Positions 50,746-63,370 are shown, counted from the first letter of the stretch. The stretch: 64,000 nucleotides of DNA from Isoetes taiwanensis (GCA_021234155.1 JAJEKV010000064.1:7258001-7322000), one strand, 5' to 3'. Made by a program: numbers and translations. Notes: a model not told the origin generated them from the sequence alone.

Positions 50746-53250
50746 CTACTTCCTAGTCGAGGTCCATGGTGACCTCTTCTTCCTTAGCTTCTTGCTTCTC
50801 TTCCTTGATATGTTCTTTGTTATCACAAAGATCTTTCCCTTCCTCATCTGATTTCGAGGGAATATCCACCATGTTAATATTTGGGACGCGAGGTCCCATA
50901 ACAACAAAAGCTTCATCCGGTGGCTATAATGGGGCTTCTTGCAACATAAGATGTCGCAAGCACAAGAGGGCATCAACTGGCTCAATGGTCTCCTGATGGA
51001 ACTGAAGCAGTTGCTGTACCTCTTCTAGGAGCTCAGCCGGGGTGAAGTCGATAAAATCGTCCATGCAGTACTGGGCAAGCTGATATAGAACATGCGTCTT
51101 CTTCTTGAATTTAAGGTCCGCAATAACGTGGCACGTCCACATGATATTCTTCAAGAGGAGGTATTACTGACCTTGGTGATGGATAACGGGGATAGTCTCC
51201 AATCTGGTAAGTCGACCTCCCTGGTCTCTGTGTAGGGACATCTGCTCTGCTAACTGTTTGCAGCGAACAAAGTCATCCTTCCTGACCTGCTCGTCGTCTT
51301 CCTCATCTAGCAGGGCTGGTGCTTTTCCCTTCTCTGCAGGCAAAGCCTCATCGTCGATGTATTGATCCATCAGTATGGCCAAGGCAAAATTTACATCGAA
51401 TTATTGTTGGGCTTCATGTACCACAATAGGTGGATTCTTGGCCCATCGGAGTTTGCTCTTGAGGACGTTAACTGCATGGGAGGGACCCCCAATATATCAC
51501 ACACGATCACCCTCTCTAAGTAGAGGCGAGGTGGATCTCCGAGGTTGGTACAAAGCGAAACCACCTTTTGAGTATAAAACTCGAGGAAAGCAGCATAGTC
51601 TGGATGGGCCTGCATATTGGTGATAAGGTCGATGTCTTGGAGCAAATAAGGATGGAGCATGTCAAATGGGATCTAGGGATCTCAATGCTCGCCGTCCTAG
51701 TACCATTGGGGCAGATTTAGAGCATCCATGTGTGCAATGAGACGTGGAGGAGGAGCGAGAGAGCAGAGGAAGCAAAAGAGAACCCTAAATTTGTTTTAGT
51801 ATCACTTTATTTTAAAAGTATACTGATGCCAGCATCGGTCATAAAATAAAATAAATAATAAAATAATAATAATTTTCAAAGATAACGAAGAGAACTATAC
51901 CAAGTATTGTAGTCTAGAGATCAAAATCTATTTCAAAATATATACAACAAAATGTTTTACAAAATGAGTTTGGAGAAGACAAGTTGTCAAGTCAATTACG
52001 ATCTCCTCGAATCTGTTGTGCCAACGCCAGATCCTTCGGCATGATGATAACCCTAAGTGTGGATCGCACGGAGGTTAACATCCCAAAAAAGTGCCACGAG
52101 GTAGTCTTCGACGGCCTCTTGAAGACCGAGCATAGCAAAGGTTTGGAACCGAAGATCGGTTCGATACTCCTGTGCTATCTCCCGGACCAAGCACTGGAAT
52201 GGAAGTTTCTGTAACAGAAGCTCCATTGTCTTCCGATACTTCTAGATTTCTCGCAGTGCTACGGTACTGGGCTTGTAGCTATAGGGCTTCCGCTGCTGAA
52301 CCTATCTCTTGGGAAGGGTCTTGACCCCTGATACGGGGCGAGGCCAAGCGGCATTTACATGGTTTTGTCGGCGGGCAAAACTCTTGGCCTTGCCTATATT
52401 GCCCACCACCTTCAGCTTCTCCTTATAGGCACTTCCCGACTTCTGTGTTGTGTACTTCCACCTTTGTTTGGGAACATGGATCTCAGTCTGTTCCAGGGTC
52501 CGCTGTATGTTATGATTCTCATCCTGTTGAGTTTGTTGGTGAGTCTGTCACTCAACATCTTCCTTAGCATGCTGCTCAGCTTGTCGTTGTTGCTCCGTTC
52601 AGTCAGTTTCTTGTTGTGCGGCATGAGCAGCTGCCATGCATTCTTCCATCTCGATGAGGTGACAGACGTTGACCCTTCTCAGCAGCTCAATCTTGTATCT
52701 GTCCGGCCTTGCCTGCATGTTTAACTGAACAGCTATCATGTAGTCCGGTTCAAGATACTCTGGAATGTCGTCCCAAATAAAACTCTGGGTCGCCTCATCA
52801 TAGTGGTAAGGGGGAAGATTAAATGGGTTTCCCACGATTATAGCCTGCCCATCTTCCAGGTAGACATACTCCCTACCCTGGGCTTTTGAATCTCCCCTCT
52901 CCGAAAGGATTACGGGCTAGCCCCGTAATCCTTTCGGCTTCTGCCTGGATGGCCTCATCTTCAGCAACTTCCACGCATGAAGGAGGGTAGATTTTGACCA
53001 GCATCAGGACTTGTTCGGGCTGCTCCACCAATGTGTAAGGCTCCCTTAAGGCATTCAACTTCAGGAGGAAGCGCTCCATCATATGGAAAATAGGATAAGG
53101 TACCCTATTTCCGATAGCGAACCACTGAACTAGCTCAGTTAAAAGGAGCTCTAACTTGCCCAAGTCGTCGGCGAGCTGCCCGCCAAGCTCGGCAAAGATC
53201 TGACGGACACTCAAGTGGGAGTAGCTAACATTCCCTCTTGTGTGAGTCAT
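50746..53250 (-). pseudogene. Degenerate gag-like ORF chain of an LTR element
   Basis: Successive minus-strand frames at 53250-52873, 52835-52412, 51660-51391, 51382-51164, 51154-50924 and 50985-50746 look like one protein broken several times. They share a Glu/Leu/Gln-rich, helical composition (ELLEEVQQLLQFHQET, LPAEKGKAPALLDEEDDEQV). The first starts at MTHTRGNVSYSHL, 346 bp after the end of LTR-like copy B. That is where gag would lie. I do not recognise a specific family and no pol domain is seen, so the element may be non-autonomous. Confidence 0.45.
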
Positions 53251-55019
53251 GTTCGTTTGTGGACGAATAGGTACGAAAGTGAGGCGCTAGAAGGGTGGCA
53301 TTGGTGACGGCGAAGAACAAGGCTATGGGGATGCAAGGTCTTCTCTGGCGGCTAATGGCGGATGGTTGAGGCGGCGAGCAGAAGAGACGGAAGTAAAAAT
53401 AAAATAACCGTCACTTTTCAAATTTTAAATTTCTAAAAGTTTTTTATTTTTTATTTTTATAAGGCAAAAATACGCATGTATTTTTATATGCATTTTTATA
53501 CAGGGGCGTGATAGGGAAAATACGTGTTTCTTTTTGAATTCTGAGACGTTGTTTTGCCGATCACACCCCTTTTGATCCTGTGCCTATTTGATGTTGTTTT
53601 GATGCCAGTTATCTATGCCTCTTAGTCAATTGAACTCCCCTGACACGTTGGTGCAAAAATCCATTCGAGTTACCTAGAAATAAGGGGCCTCATTCTCTCC
53701 CAAAAACTTACCATACTTGATTCTAAAGACTCACACCTTAATTCCTAACTAGCTTAATCCTCCCATAACTGGGCCAACATACATACTAAATGGAATTTCG
53801 AATAGTTTAAGTTAAAGTCCCCTACAACTAACCAATCTAACGAGTTAGACTATGGCCAGTGCAATGATTTGGTCTACCAAAAACCTAGCTCCGTACCACT
53901 GTGACGCTCTATACGATGCTCCCGTCTTACAAATACGGAGAATTCCCCTCCCTGGCGACTACATCACCATGGAAAGGCTCTCCCTCTAACTCGGACCACT
54001 TGGGATGGCCAAGTGTTTGGGTGAGGAAAACAGAGGTGTCATTCGTCCCACGCCCTCTATGGAAATCCTATACAGCAGAAGCGTACATACAAGTTAGCAC
54101 ACAACAATCATGCTCAAGATAATATACCACCACGAGGGTGGTCCATCCATCATCATATAAATAGCAATACAAGTGCAAGATAACATAGGCAATATACCAC
54201 AAATAAGGGTTCTACCCTGGGCTCAGACTCTAGGGGGTCGACTGACGGTCAAGGCCTCAAGATGACAGCAGACAGAGATATAATATGGCGTTGACTGGCA
54301 TAGAACAATGGTTAGGGTAGTCCATTCCATCCGCCGCTCTTGTGCACACTTTGCAGATAGGCTGATACATGCTATGGTGTGATTGTAGCCTTTCGAAGAT
54401 GCAATCTCATGAGTCACCCTATGAGACTACTCCGAGTTACATCTCCCTGTTCGATGGGGCAGATCAGGGAGGCATCCCCTCCCCAGGCATGATAGATCCC
54501 TGGGTGTATTAGAGAGAACACGTGCCACGTCAGCAGCCCCCGCATCCGTACCCGACTTACTCCCCTAAATCTAAAGGCCGGCTCACCTGCCCATTCGAGC
54601 CCTAAGACGTCCATATAGGCACTCATCCTGGGACCCAGGGAGTGTCACACCCATACCCGGCCCTCTTCAGTGACCGACTATAAGTCTAGCATACTATAGG
54701 AGTCCTATAACCACACTAGGCAAGACCCCACCCCCGTTTCACCATCATACCCGTTATCTGGTGCTGAATCACAACATAGCAACCACAGCCAGGTGGGCTC
54801 TTGTGCACAGGCCGCATTTACTGAGTCTTAAAGGTTCTAGCTGGAGACATATCTACTACTAGGAAGCTTTCAGGTCTCTACCCACCCTTAACCCCAAACA
54901 CAGGAGAAACAGAAAGAGATAATATAATCATAAAAGTCGTATTTAATTAAAGTGGGACAAATCTCGAATTTTGGGACTCGGACTGAAAATGGGACAAATT
55001 TTTTTTCATTGAATCGTTG

Positions 55020-55335
55020 TTAGATCAGGGGGAGGGGAAGGGAAAGGGGAGAAGTTGAGAGAAGTAAGGAAGGGGTTAAGTTAGAAGAAGGGGGGGAGGG
55101 AGGAAGTTCGAAAAGGGGGGTGAGAAGAGGGGGCAAGAGGCAACTAGAGAGGGGGAGGAGGACGGGCAAGAGGCAATTGGGAGGGGGGGGGAGGGGGGAT
55201 GGGAAAGAGGCAACTGGAGAGGGGAGGAGGATGGGAAAGGCAACTGGAGAAGGGAAGGAGGATGGGCAAAGAGGCAACTGGGGGAGGAGGATGATGGGCA
55301 AAGGGGCAAATGGGAAGGGGAGAGAAAGGGCAAAA
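55020..55335. repeat. Purine-rich (G/A) low-complexity tract
   Basis: Nearly all G and A, with recurrent GGGAAAGGGG and GAGGCAACTGG(A/G)(G/A)G blocks roughly every 30-40 bp. The apparent proline/leucine-rich proteins on the other strand are artefacts. Confidence 0.9.
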
Positions 55336-57780
55336 GGGGGCAAAGATGTAGTAATTATAATCAATATAATTATAATAAATATAATTAACAAATATAATTA
55401 ACATTATTATAATTAATTAAAAAAAACAATATATATAATGAATCAGGAAATAATAGCCAAGGTGATTTCTCGACTAGTGGGGCGAGAAGATGCCCACAAA
55501 ATCAGACTCCAAAAAAGCTGCCAAGGGAGGATTGCTTGTTCTGTTGTTCTGGCTTAACGAAAAATCAAATCAAAGCTCCCCGGATTCACTAAGAAGATTG
55601 CATCAGACAACCTGGGAACTCCGTTTCGAGTAGCTGAATCACAGAGCAACCTGGGAATGATGGACAAAATTTGGATGAGCCGAATTCGACCCTACTAGGT
55701 GCTGCCGCAGTCCAAAATGAGGGCGAGGAGGCCATCGCCTCGCCTTCGGCTTTGCCTTAGCCTCACAAGACATATGAGCTCCTTCTTTCATGCGACCATC
55801 TATGGCGTGGATAGGGAGGGATCTATGGCGTGGATAGGGAGGGAGGACTAAAAATAAAACTAAAAGAAATCCTTCCCGACTGCCGAGTCGAGAAGGGAGG
55901 GATAGGAGATCTGCAGATATTTATAAAGTAGGAGACATGGAAAATATATAAAGAGGATCAACCCGTTACAAGAGCTCCGAGAGCGACATGAAACAGTAAT
56001 TGTGGGACCGTGAATAGTCACCCTTGGGCCGTGAATAGTGACTGTTGAACATTGAATAGGGATTTGTGGCCTAACTCCGGCATCAGGAATACAGATTTGC
56101 TCAGCGGATTGATTATGGCAGATGATCTATAAGCCTGTAGATGATCGAGAGAAGTTACAAGAAAATCCGGGAAGATGCAGAGGTAGCCGATTATCTGCTC
56201 GGACCTGCTGGCTGGAGGAGGAACGGTCGATCAGCTCAGATGAAGGCTGACCCATTCGATATCAAGATGAAGGCGATGCCATAGCTAGAGCTTTGGAGAT
56301 GACCATGATGGGAAGACGCCATGTCCAAAATGGCAAAGGTGTGCAACTCGTTAGAAATCCGGAGCTGAGAGCAGACATCGAGGAGAGGACGGCTTAGGAA
56401 TGAGGAAAAGACGGATTAGGAATGAAGAAAAGACAGAATATAGAGCGTCTTTAAGCCTGAACCTTCTGTTTCCAGCCGAATATAGAGCGTCTTGTTTGCA
56501 GAATCCTTCAGAACCGTCTATATTGAAAACAGAAGAGCGTCTTGTTTCCAGCCGAATCTTTCAGTCCCTGGCTCCCTGCCGAATCTTTTAATCGGCGCAA
56601 TATAGGCCCGGTTTTTGTAGAATGAAGACCTCGGATCCTTCTTCGCCAGGTTCCTTGCATGGCCATGGAGCAGCGGGGAAAGCCGAAGTCCGAGGGATCT
56701 GATCAAACGGCAAAGACCTTTGCATACTCTGTTTTTAATTCCGGCTCTTGGCAGCAGAAGATAAAGCATGACGATTAGCAAAAGAAATAAGAGTCATACC
56801 TTCTAAAAAGCTCTGCCATAGCCTTCTTGCTCACGACTCTTTCCGATTTGCCATAGCCTTCTTGCTCACGACTCTTTCCGATTGATTCTTTTTTTCATGT
56901 ATGCCCGATCCTTGCTCCCAACTCAACCGAAGAATTTTTCGCATCTTTCCATGGTACTTTCCGCTGGGTAAGAACTACATCTTACCAGCCATAGCCAGGA
57001 GCTTCAATGCTGTAGCCAAGATTTTGGGCGTTCTCCATAGCCACGGCGTAAGTGTACCAAATTTCAGCACATGTCCTAAATCTCTCTTGTTTTCAAAGGT
57101 ATGTACCAAATCCCCTCCCCCCCTTTTTTAAATTTCAAATTTCGAATTTAAGCATGGGTGGGAGAAAAAAGCGGGATATAAATTTATGCGAAGAAAGAAA
57201 GGCGGGGTATAGCGTGGCCAATTATTAAAATCCTTATGATTAAAATCCTTATAGCGTGGACTATCATTTTATTAGTGTCACCCATATAAATATTTGAATT
57301 TTTGTCGCAAATTGATAGCATGGTTGTGTGTTTATATATGTATGCTTGTATAATCATATTTTACCCCTTATGTTGACCTTAGAGTTGCTAGGCATATTAT
57401 TCTTATATCTAAGATAAAAAGTGGACCGTGTGCTAGTATGCTAATGCGTGTATTATGAAATTGTGGTAGTATAAAGTACTAATGTGTGCTAATTAAGGTG
57501 TGCTAGTATAAAAATGCTAATGTGTGCTAATACTAATGTGTGCTTTGTATGGACCGTGCTATGGGTAAACATTGATATATTATAAAAGGGGCAGGGTCTA
57601 TTTTTTCGTATATGTATACATGATAAATGCATGATATGGTGTGCATTAGAAAATACATAGAAAATACCATTGCTGGTCCAGTTAGTCATGATTGGTGCTC
57701 TATGAGATTGGAGCTAGAAATTATATTTGTAGGCAACTGCATTTCTTGAACCTCAGAACTGTGTTTTCCACCCTGAGCTG

Positions 57781-58224
57781 CCTTTCTCGACTCGCGAGTC
57801 GAGAAAGGTCCTCAGGACTGCGTTTCTCGACCTCAGAACTCTGTTTTTCACTTTGAGCTTCCTTTCTCAACCCCCCAAAACTGCGTTTTTTTACTCTCAG
57901 ATGCTTTTCTCGACCCACGAGTCGAGAAAGGCCCTTAAAAAAATTTTTCTTGAAAAAAAAACTTTTTTTTTCCTAGTTAAAAAAAAAGGAAAAAAAAAAA
58001 AATTTTTACTATGAGCTACGTTTCTCGACTCGCGAGTCGAGAAAGGCCATTAGAGGGGCCTTGAGGGTCTTTCTCGACTCGCGAGTCGAGAAAGGCCCTC
58101 AAAAAAAAATTTTTTTTTGCCTACTTAGAAAAAGAAGGAATTTTTTTTTTTCTTGTTTTTTTGTTTTTTTGGGCTCTAAGCTACATCAGAGGGGCCTTTC
58201 TCGACTCGCGAGTCGAGAAAGGCC
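57781..58224. repeat. Cluster of perfect palindromes (TCTCGACTCGCGAGTCGAGA)
   Basis: Four perfect copies at 57781-57808, 58021-58044, 58070-58093 and 58193-58224, plus one variant at 57906-57931. The core is the 20-bp palindrome in the title; flanks extend it to between 24 and 32 bp. Looser matches lie near 55470, 55890 and 58597. They cluster 0.5-1.0 kb from the right TIR of the 3.8-kb element, where transposase-binding sites would be expected. Confidence 0.9.
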
Positions 58225-59479
58225 TCATACCTACATTCTTCAGAAATGGCCCTTAGAACTGGTTGTTTTCTTATTTGTATTGTCTGTAGCATCACTTGCA
58301 CTAACTTGATTTTGCCTTTCCCAGTACAAATCGCGAACAGACAGGACATGATCGGGAGCCATGTCAGGCTAGCGTGTTCAGATTTCTATTCTCTTCAAGT
58401 TGCTCTTGTGGCTTGGAACGCCTCAGACCTTGCTCTGCATGTTGTTCCCAGTAGGTGGTCTGTGTGCGAAGATGATGTAATATTTGTGTCAGCCCGACCA
58501 TCATAGTATCTTCAACCATTGTAAACTTTGGTTTCAATCTAGAACTTTGATTTCAATCTTTAATGAATTTCCTTTGTTTCAGTTGCATTGTTCTTGTTCT
58601 CGACTCGCTAATCAGGGAAAACTGGAGGAAAGCTTCGATGCAGAGTTCTAGACAAAAAATCGAATTAAGGATAGTTTTCGGGTCGGGGTGCTCTTTTTCA
58701 TGTAAATTAACAGGGTTCCGAAAAAAAATGGGAATGGAATGAGTCCCACTTTAATTAAATACGACTTATAAGCAAAATATCCATCATCATCTTTGCATCA
58801 TCTTAATAGTACATAATAGAGAAATTAACCATCCATCAAATCATACAAGGGTTAGCTGAAGCACAAGCTAACTAGGGACTAACAGGTCTCTTGGCTAGAA
58901 CCGTTATCACAAAAGGCTTCCATTCTTCTAATATGTTCCTCCAACACTTCCAAAATCGATTTGGGACAGAATTGGGGGTAGGGACCAAATTTGGACTCCA
59001 ATAATAGCAAGTTCCCTCGAGCCAATCGATTTGGCCTAGGTGGCACTCCCTAATTAGTTGACCTTTACTAATTAATACATTAATTAGCCTAATTAGGTTA
59101 TTTAACTTATTAACAATTTAGCATAACTAATAAAAGCCCTTTTGGTTAACCCAAGTTATCCCCTAACGACCTATAAGGGTCTATTTATATGCTGGTGACG
59201 TGTCATAGTATATTTATATATACTGTATAAATACATGGAATGTCACACCAGGACCCATCGCGGACGGCTTCTCCTAAAGCCTCTTTCTGTACTAGTAGTC
59301 CCAAGCACGTCAATCAACTGACCCGTCTGTTGCTCTAGCGTAAGGAACTGTAAACTTCATGCCAGGCGTAAGCCTCTTCATGTTCGTAATCCAAACATAG
59401 CTGAGGCATATGAGGAGCTGCAACATAGGAGGGTTTGAACAGCTTGCCAAGCCAACTACAAGTAAAGTGGTACGTGGTC

Positions 59480-60282
59480 TAAGTCGACCCCCTCATCTCA
59501 GCTGTCTGTGCCCATCCCAAAATGATTGACCACATGCATATCCTGCTTAGCTACTAACATATATATAGTCCACCATGCTGGATCTGCCCCATGGTTCTCC
59601 TGCTTGCAAATCTACTTGCAGAGAGAACGACCACTGTGCTAGTCCATTGCAAATTACTAAGTCAAAAATACCGCAGAGCAAAAGTAACAGCCTACTATAG
59701 TGCATGACCTGGTTGTCATCTGATGCCATAGCCAAACCACTTCTGTAGTGCAACTATAACACATCATCAGCCACGGAGTCAAATTTCATGGGCTGTTCCA
59801 TCCCTATGTATGCATTGAAGTCTCCAACAAGTCTGACATTGCCCAACTGCTTGTGTTGCTATATGTCATCATATAGATTGACATAGGATCACATCCGAAT
59901 GGGTGTAATAGAAGGTGCTTTCAACATGTGGGAACTAGCAGGCCGCCACAAAGAGAGGGTTGCCACTGCAATTCTGCACTCATATCCACAGTTACTGGTT
60001 ATGCTTGTATATCTATCTATCTATCATATATAGGAAGATTGATTGTCCCAAGGTTGTCTGGAAGTGGCAGGCAATTCCTCCCTTCCCTTCCTCTCTAGTG
60101 GTAGTGCAATTATTGAAGACTAAGTAATGCTGGTAACCTGGCAAGTCGGGTAGCCTATGCATTGCATGCTCCCATGTCTCCATAAGGAAGATGAGATCCA
60201 TATTTGCAGTAACAGAATTGAGACTATCTCCTTTCTGCCACGGAAAGCCCCGACAATTCCAGGAAACCATGCAGAGGCACAA
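59480..60282 (-). pseudogene. LINE endonuclease domain, broken
   Basis: The start MVSWNCRGFPWQKGD with IFLMETWEHAM is the N-terminus of an AP-like endonuclease. VRLVGDFNAYIG follows near 59810, VDYIYVSS at about 59560, and LDHVPLYL near 59480 in place of SDH..L. The parts lie in different frames with stops between. Cleavage would need the conserved E, D-N and D-H pairs; the DH of the last motif is kept. Confidence 0.75.
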
Positions 60283-60379
60283 TTCCTATTTGCTAGTGGC
60301 AGATGTAGATGCAAATTTAGTTGTGGCGGCAGATTGAGAGGAGGCAACAACATGTGACACACACGAGCAGCAGCAGGTG

Positions 60380-61850
60380 AGGCAGTCGAAGCAGGACATG
60401 TGGCTGGAACGATCGAAGTAGAAGCATTATCAGGAGCAGCATGGGCTTTGGCAGAAGAATCTCGAGGATTTGCAATGCCATTTGGCGGTTGGAAGATCCA
60501 CGTCTTGCCTCAAATTAGTCCTGCAACTCTCCCTTTACGGCGAATGCTCTTAACCTAGGCCAACTCATACCTGCGGGGCTCCTATTGTGCTGGAGTGAGA
60601 TCTCGGTCAATATACAAGGACATCCTTTCAACTGCCTGCCTTGGCGCAATATAGCTCCCCCCTACTTGCACATCTGCAACTGGGAATGTGACAATACGAT
60701 GGTGGTCAGGCCGTTGAGCACCATGGCGGATTGATCTAACAATATGTACTGGCGTATGGAATGCTATGCGGGCAAGAGCTAGCATCTGGAGGTGCGTTCA
60801 ATGAGTTTCGACTTTGCTTCCTCTGGTAAGCCATGGACCACCACATTATGGCTTCTGTGTCTTAGTTCTTGGAGCTCTTTGATCCTCGAATTAATGTTGA
60901 CTATCTCGGTAGGCACTGTGTACTAAATGCGAGGTGTGTGCTATGGCCTGCATTGGGGTTGTGGCAACATAGGCGGACATGGCAATGTAGTAGTTGGCTG
61001 TCCGGATTGATATCCTGCGGGCTTTTGAACATGTGAAGCTGCCGTAGCATGTGCTTCCCGAATCTGGGAGCTCAGCTCCTGCTGGAATTATTGCTGCCTT
61101 TCTAATTCGCGCATGCACTGCTGCAGTTGCTCATGTTCATCTACATGGAGGCCCTTACCCTATTAGACGATGGTTTGCGTATCTCTTGCACATGCAGATC
61201 CCCGCATGATGTGCTCCCATTTTTGTAGTTGGGAGGCAATTATAGGATCCACTATTGATGAGGCCATTTCCCATGTACTGGCCCTGCTTTGAAGGGCTTG
61301 GAGTTGTGACGGGCTCTCTTCATTGGCCATCTGGACCCTTGGCAACATGGTGGCAGTCTCTTCAAACTCTGATCAAGGGCATGGGATAGATGTAGTCGTC
61401 TGCTTCTCAAAACGTTGTATGTCTTGTGTCATGACTTCAATATTGGACAGGTGTCCAACGGGCATGTATGCCATCAAAATCCAGCTTATCTTGCTGCCAT
61501 TTGAACTGCCCCCTGTCTCTCTATAGCCAGTTGCCTTTTCACTTGGAATACTGAGAACTGTATCTCTTTTGCCAGACTTGCAATCCAAGTAGTGTTGCTC
61601 TCAAGTCTCACTTGGATTTGCCTCCAGTTCTGTCAATGTCTGGCGTGCCATCGGATTTGAGTAGTAGCCATCAGCTTGCAAGCCAATTTTATTGATTGAA
61701 TCTTTTCGTAGATTTCCCTTCTCATGGAAGAGGCTTCTCCTTTGCCTTTGTTGTCTGGTCTGAGACGTTTTCGTGATGGACTATCTGCTTGTTCCTCCCA
61801 CCCAGAGGAGTTCGTCATATGAGGGGCCATCAAGCTATGGGTGTGACTGG
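60380..61850 (-). pseudogene. LINE ORF1 remains
   Basis: Frames at 61833-61633 (basic start SPSRKRLRPDNKGKG), 61588-61373, 61348-61163, 61118-60891 and 60785-60582 run in order on the minus strand. The last carries the ORF1 C-terminal signature: AQRPDHHRIVTFPVADVQ, then MSLYIDRDLTPAQ. The rest cannot be assigned to domains. Stops and frame changes separate all pieces. Confidence 0.6.
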
Positions 61851-61974
61851 GTGTGGGATTGGATCTAGGTTTGGGCTAAGGTTTGATGGGTATCTTTATC
61901 AAGGTTCCCATCTTTAGAATTTTGAGAGGGGTCCACAGGAATTGCCATGATTGTTTGGGGATTCGCGGGTGAAT

Positions 61975-62350
61975 CAGGGCAAAAATTTAGGACAAAGTAG
62001 AGTTGTTGCTCGAGGGGCATTTTGGATTAGCAGAGATGTTGCTCAAGGGGGTTTTGGGTGCTTAGAATCCAAAACAGAGACGCAAAAACGTCATTCGCAC
62101 AACACTTTAGGGTAGACAAGAATTTAGGGCAGAAACTTGGGGCAAAGCAAAGATGTTGCTCGAAAGGCATTTTGGATACTCAGAATCCAAAACGGGGACT
62201 CAAAAACGTCCTTCACACAACACTTTAGGGCAGGCGGGAATTTAGAGTAGAAATTCAGGGCAAAACATAGATGTTGCTCGAATGGCATTTTGGATGCTTA
62301 GGATCCAAATGGGGGACTCAAAAGTGTCCTTCGCACAACAATTTAGGCTT
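61975..62350. repeat. 118-bp tandem repeats upstream of LINE ORF1
   Basis: GATGTTGCT recurs at 62034, 62152 and 62270, a period of 118 bp. Units share GGCATTTTGGAT, AATCCAAAAC, CTCAAAAACGTC and CACAACACTTTAGGG. The array lies immediately 5' of the LINE ORF1 in the element's orientation, the place of promoter monomers in some L1 families. Confidence 0.85.
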
Positions 62351-63089
62351 GACCAAAGGCTGGGGGCATTAAATCAATGGTGCAAACAAATTTTGGATGG
62401 CAACGAACGTCCAGTTACATTCTACTGCCATGCCAATTGTAGAATAATCTTTGAATGTCCCTCTGGCTAATATTTCTTAAACTCGCGATAGGAAGCTATA
62501 AAAGGACGTTGCCCATGATATTATACCCATAATGGAGGATCACTGCATCAGAGTGTAATCAAAGTAAGAATTGGTGTCTGCTTCAACATAAATGGTCTGA
62601 AAAATTGATGTTCTACACATGCAACATAGAAAGTGTCATGATAGATGCCCAAAGTATTATGCTACAGGGTTCCAATCAACATGACAACATAAATTTAGAA
62701 TTATAAGAGGTTCATCTGCTACAACAATTCAAAAGGCACAATCATTTCTGCAAATAGAGCATATTCTTTATGTTGTGTAACAATAGAATGCATAGGCAGG
62801 CAATGCATTGCAAAATGCAAAGTGCCTGTTAAATTATCTTCTATCTTGGTATTTCTATGCTTTAGGATTCGGAAGTGCTGACTTTGACACAAGCACAAAT
62901 TGAAAGCATTTTAATTTGTGAAGGCTAGCCCTCCGCAAGCAAAAAGAGCTAACCTTATTAGAGTCATGTATATCCGGAGAAGAAATATCCTAAAAGAATT
63001 CTTGCAAAATTAGAAGAAGCATGGAAATGACATGCCTGTGTTTTCCCTTCTAGAATTTTCTAGGTCGCGTAAAAAACAGGTACACAACA
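62351..63089. other. Intergenic DNA, no gene recognised
   Basis: AT-rich sequence without coding, RNA or repeat signals that I can support. Confidence 0.4.
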
Positions 63090-63370
63090 TTCTGCCCTTA
63101 CGTCCAATTGGACATCGCCACGTGGCAGTCTTTCAAAACTAGGATATTCATTTACTTACATTCTTGTTTTTTCTCTAAACATTCTGGTTTTTTGGACGAC
63201 GTTCTTGGCTCCAACGAATCGCAGCATGACACATGGCACAGAATGTTGTGTTCCTGTCTTTCACGTTGCAACAATGTTTCTTTACCTTGCATTATGTTGT
63301 GGAAGCACCGTTGATGCGCGTCGACGGTGCTTTCACAACAGAATGCAAGGTAAGGAAACATTCTTGTATA
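63090..63370. repeat. Foldback element, sibling of the one upstream of ADH3
   Basis: The arms 63268-63311 and 63324-63367 are reverse complements with about four mismatches around a 12-nt loop. As at 16190-16500, the hairpin is preceded by about 170 bp of short TTCTTG/TTTACCTTGCATT-like repeats and a GCCA...GTGGCA block. It ends in ATTCTTGTATAC, which matches ATTCTTGTATAC at 16491-16502. Confidence 0.8.

Larger units (their letters stand above)
54934..58767. mobile_element. 3.8-kb TIR transposon without recognisable transposase
   Basis: Perfect 25-bp TIRs: AAGTCGTATTTAATTAAAGT then GGGAC at 54934-54958, and its reverse complement at 58743-58767. ATAA flanks both ends (54930-54933 and 58768-58771) as a likely target duplication. 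The insertion interrupts LTR-like copy B, which gives an independent view of the empty site. The interior has a purine-rich tract (55020-55335), a 33-bp direct duplication (56820-56885), repeated TATAGAGCGTCTT blocks (56440-56545) and a palindrome cluster near the right end. A frame at 58246-58506 has no recognisable motif. I cannot assign a superfamily. Confidence 0.8.
53596..59249 (-). repeat. LTR-like dispersed repeat, copy B, split by a TIR element
   Basis: The two halves, 53596-54933 and 58772-59249, join into a collinear copy of 3715-5590 once the 3.8-kb insertion is removed. On the minus strand it would start TGTGACATTCCATGTATTTA, with a TATA-like run just inside, and end CTGGCATCA: a TG...CA structure. 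The gag-like chain follows, with about 340 bp of leader between. No standard initiator-Met primer site was seen. Confidence 0.6.
59300..62350 (-). mobile_element. LINE with ORF1, endonuclease and tandem 5' monomers; RT missing
   Basis: Read right to left: tandem monomers (61975-62350), ORF1 remains (about 61850-60380), endonuclease (60282 to about 59480), then the element stops next to LTR-like copy B. It therefore lacks the RT and 3' end. A GATA-type microsatellite interrupts the endonuclease at 60008-60034. Confidence 0.75.

Noticed and set aside
55020-55404. Proline/leucine-rich proteins on the minus strand and a Gly/Arg-rich one on the plus strand
   Set aside because: They arise from the purine-rich low-complexity tract inside the TIR element.
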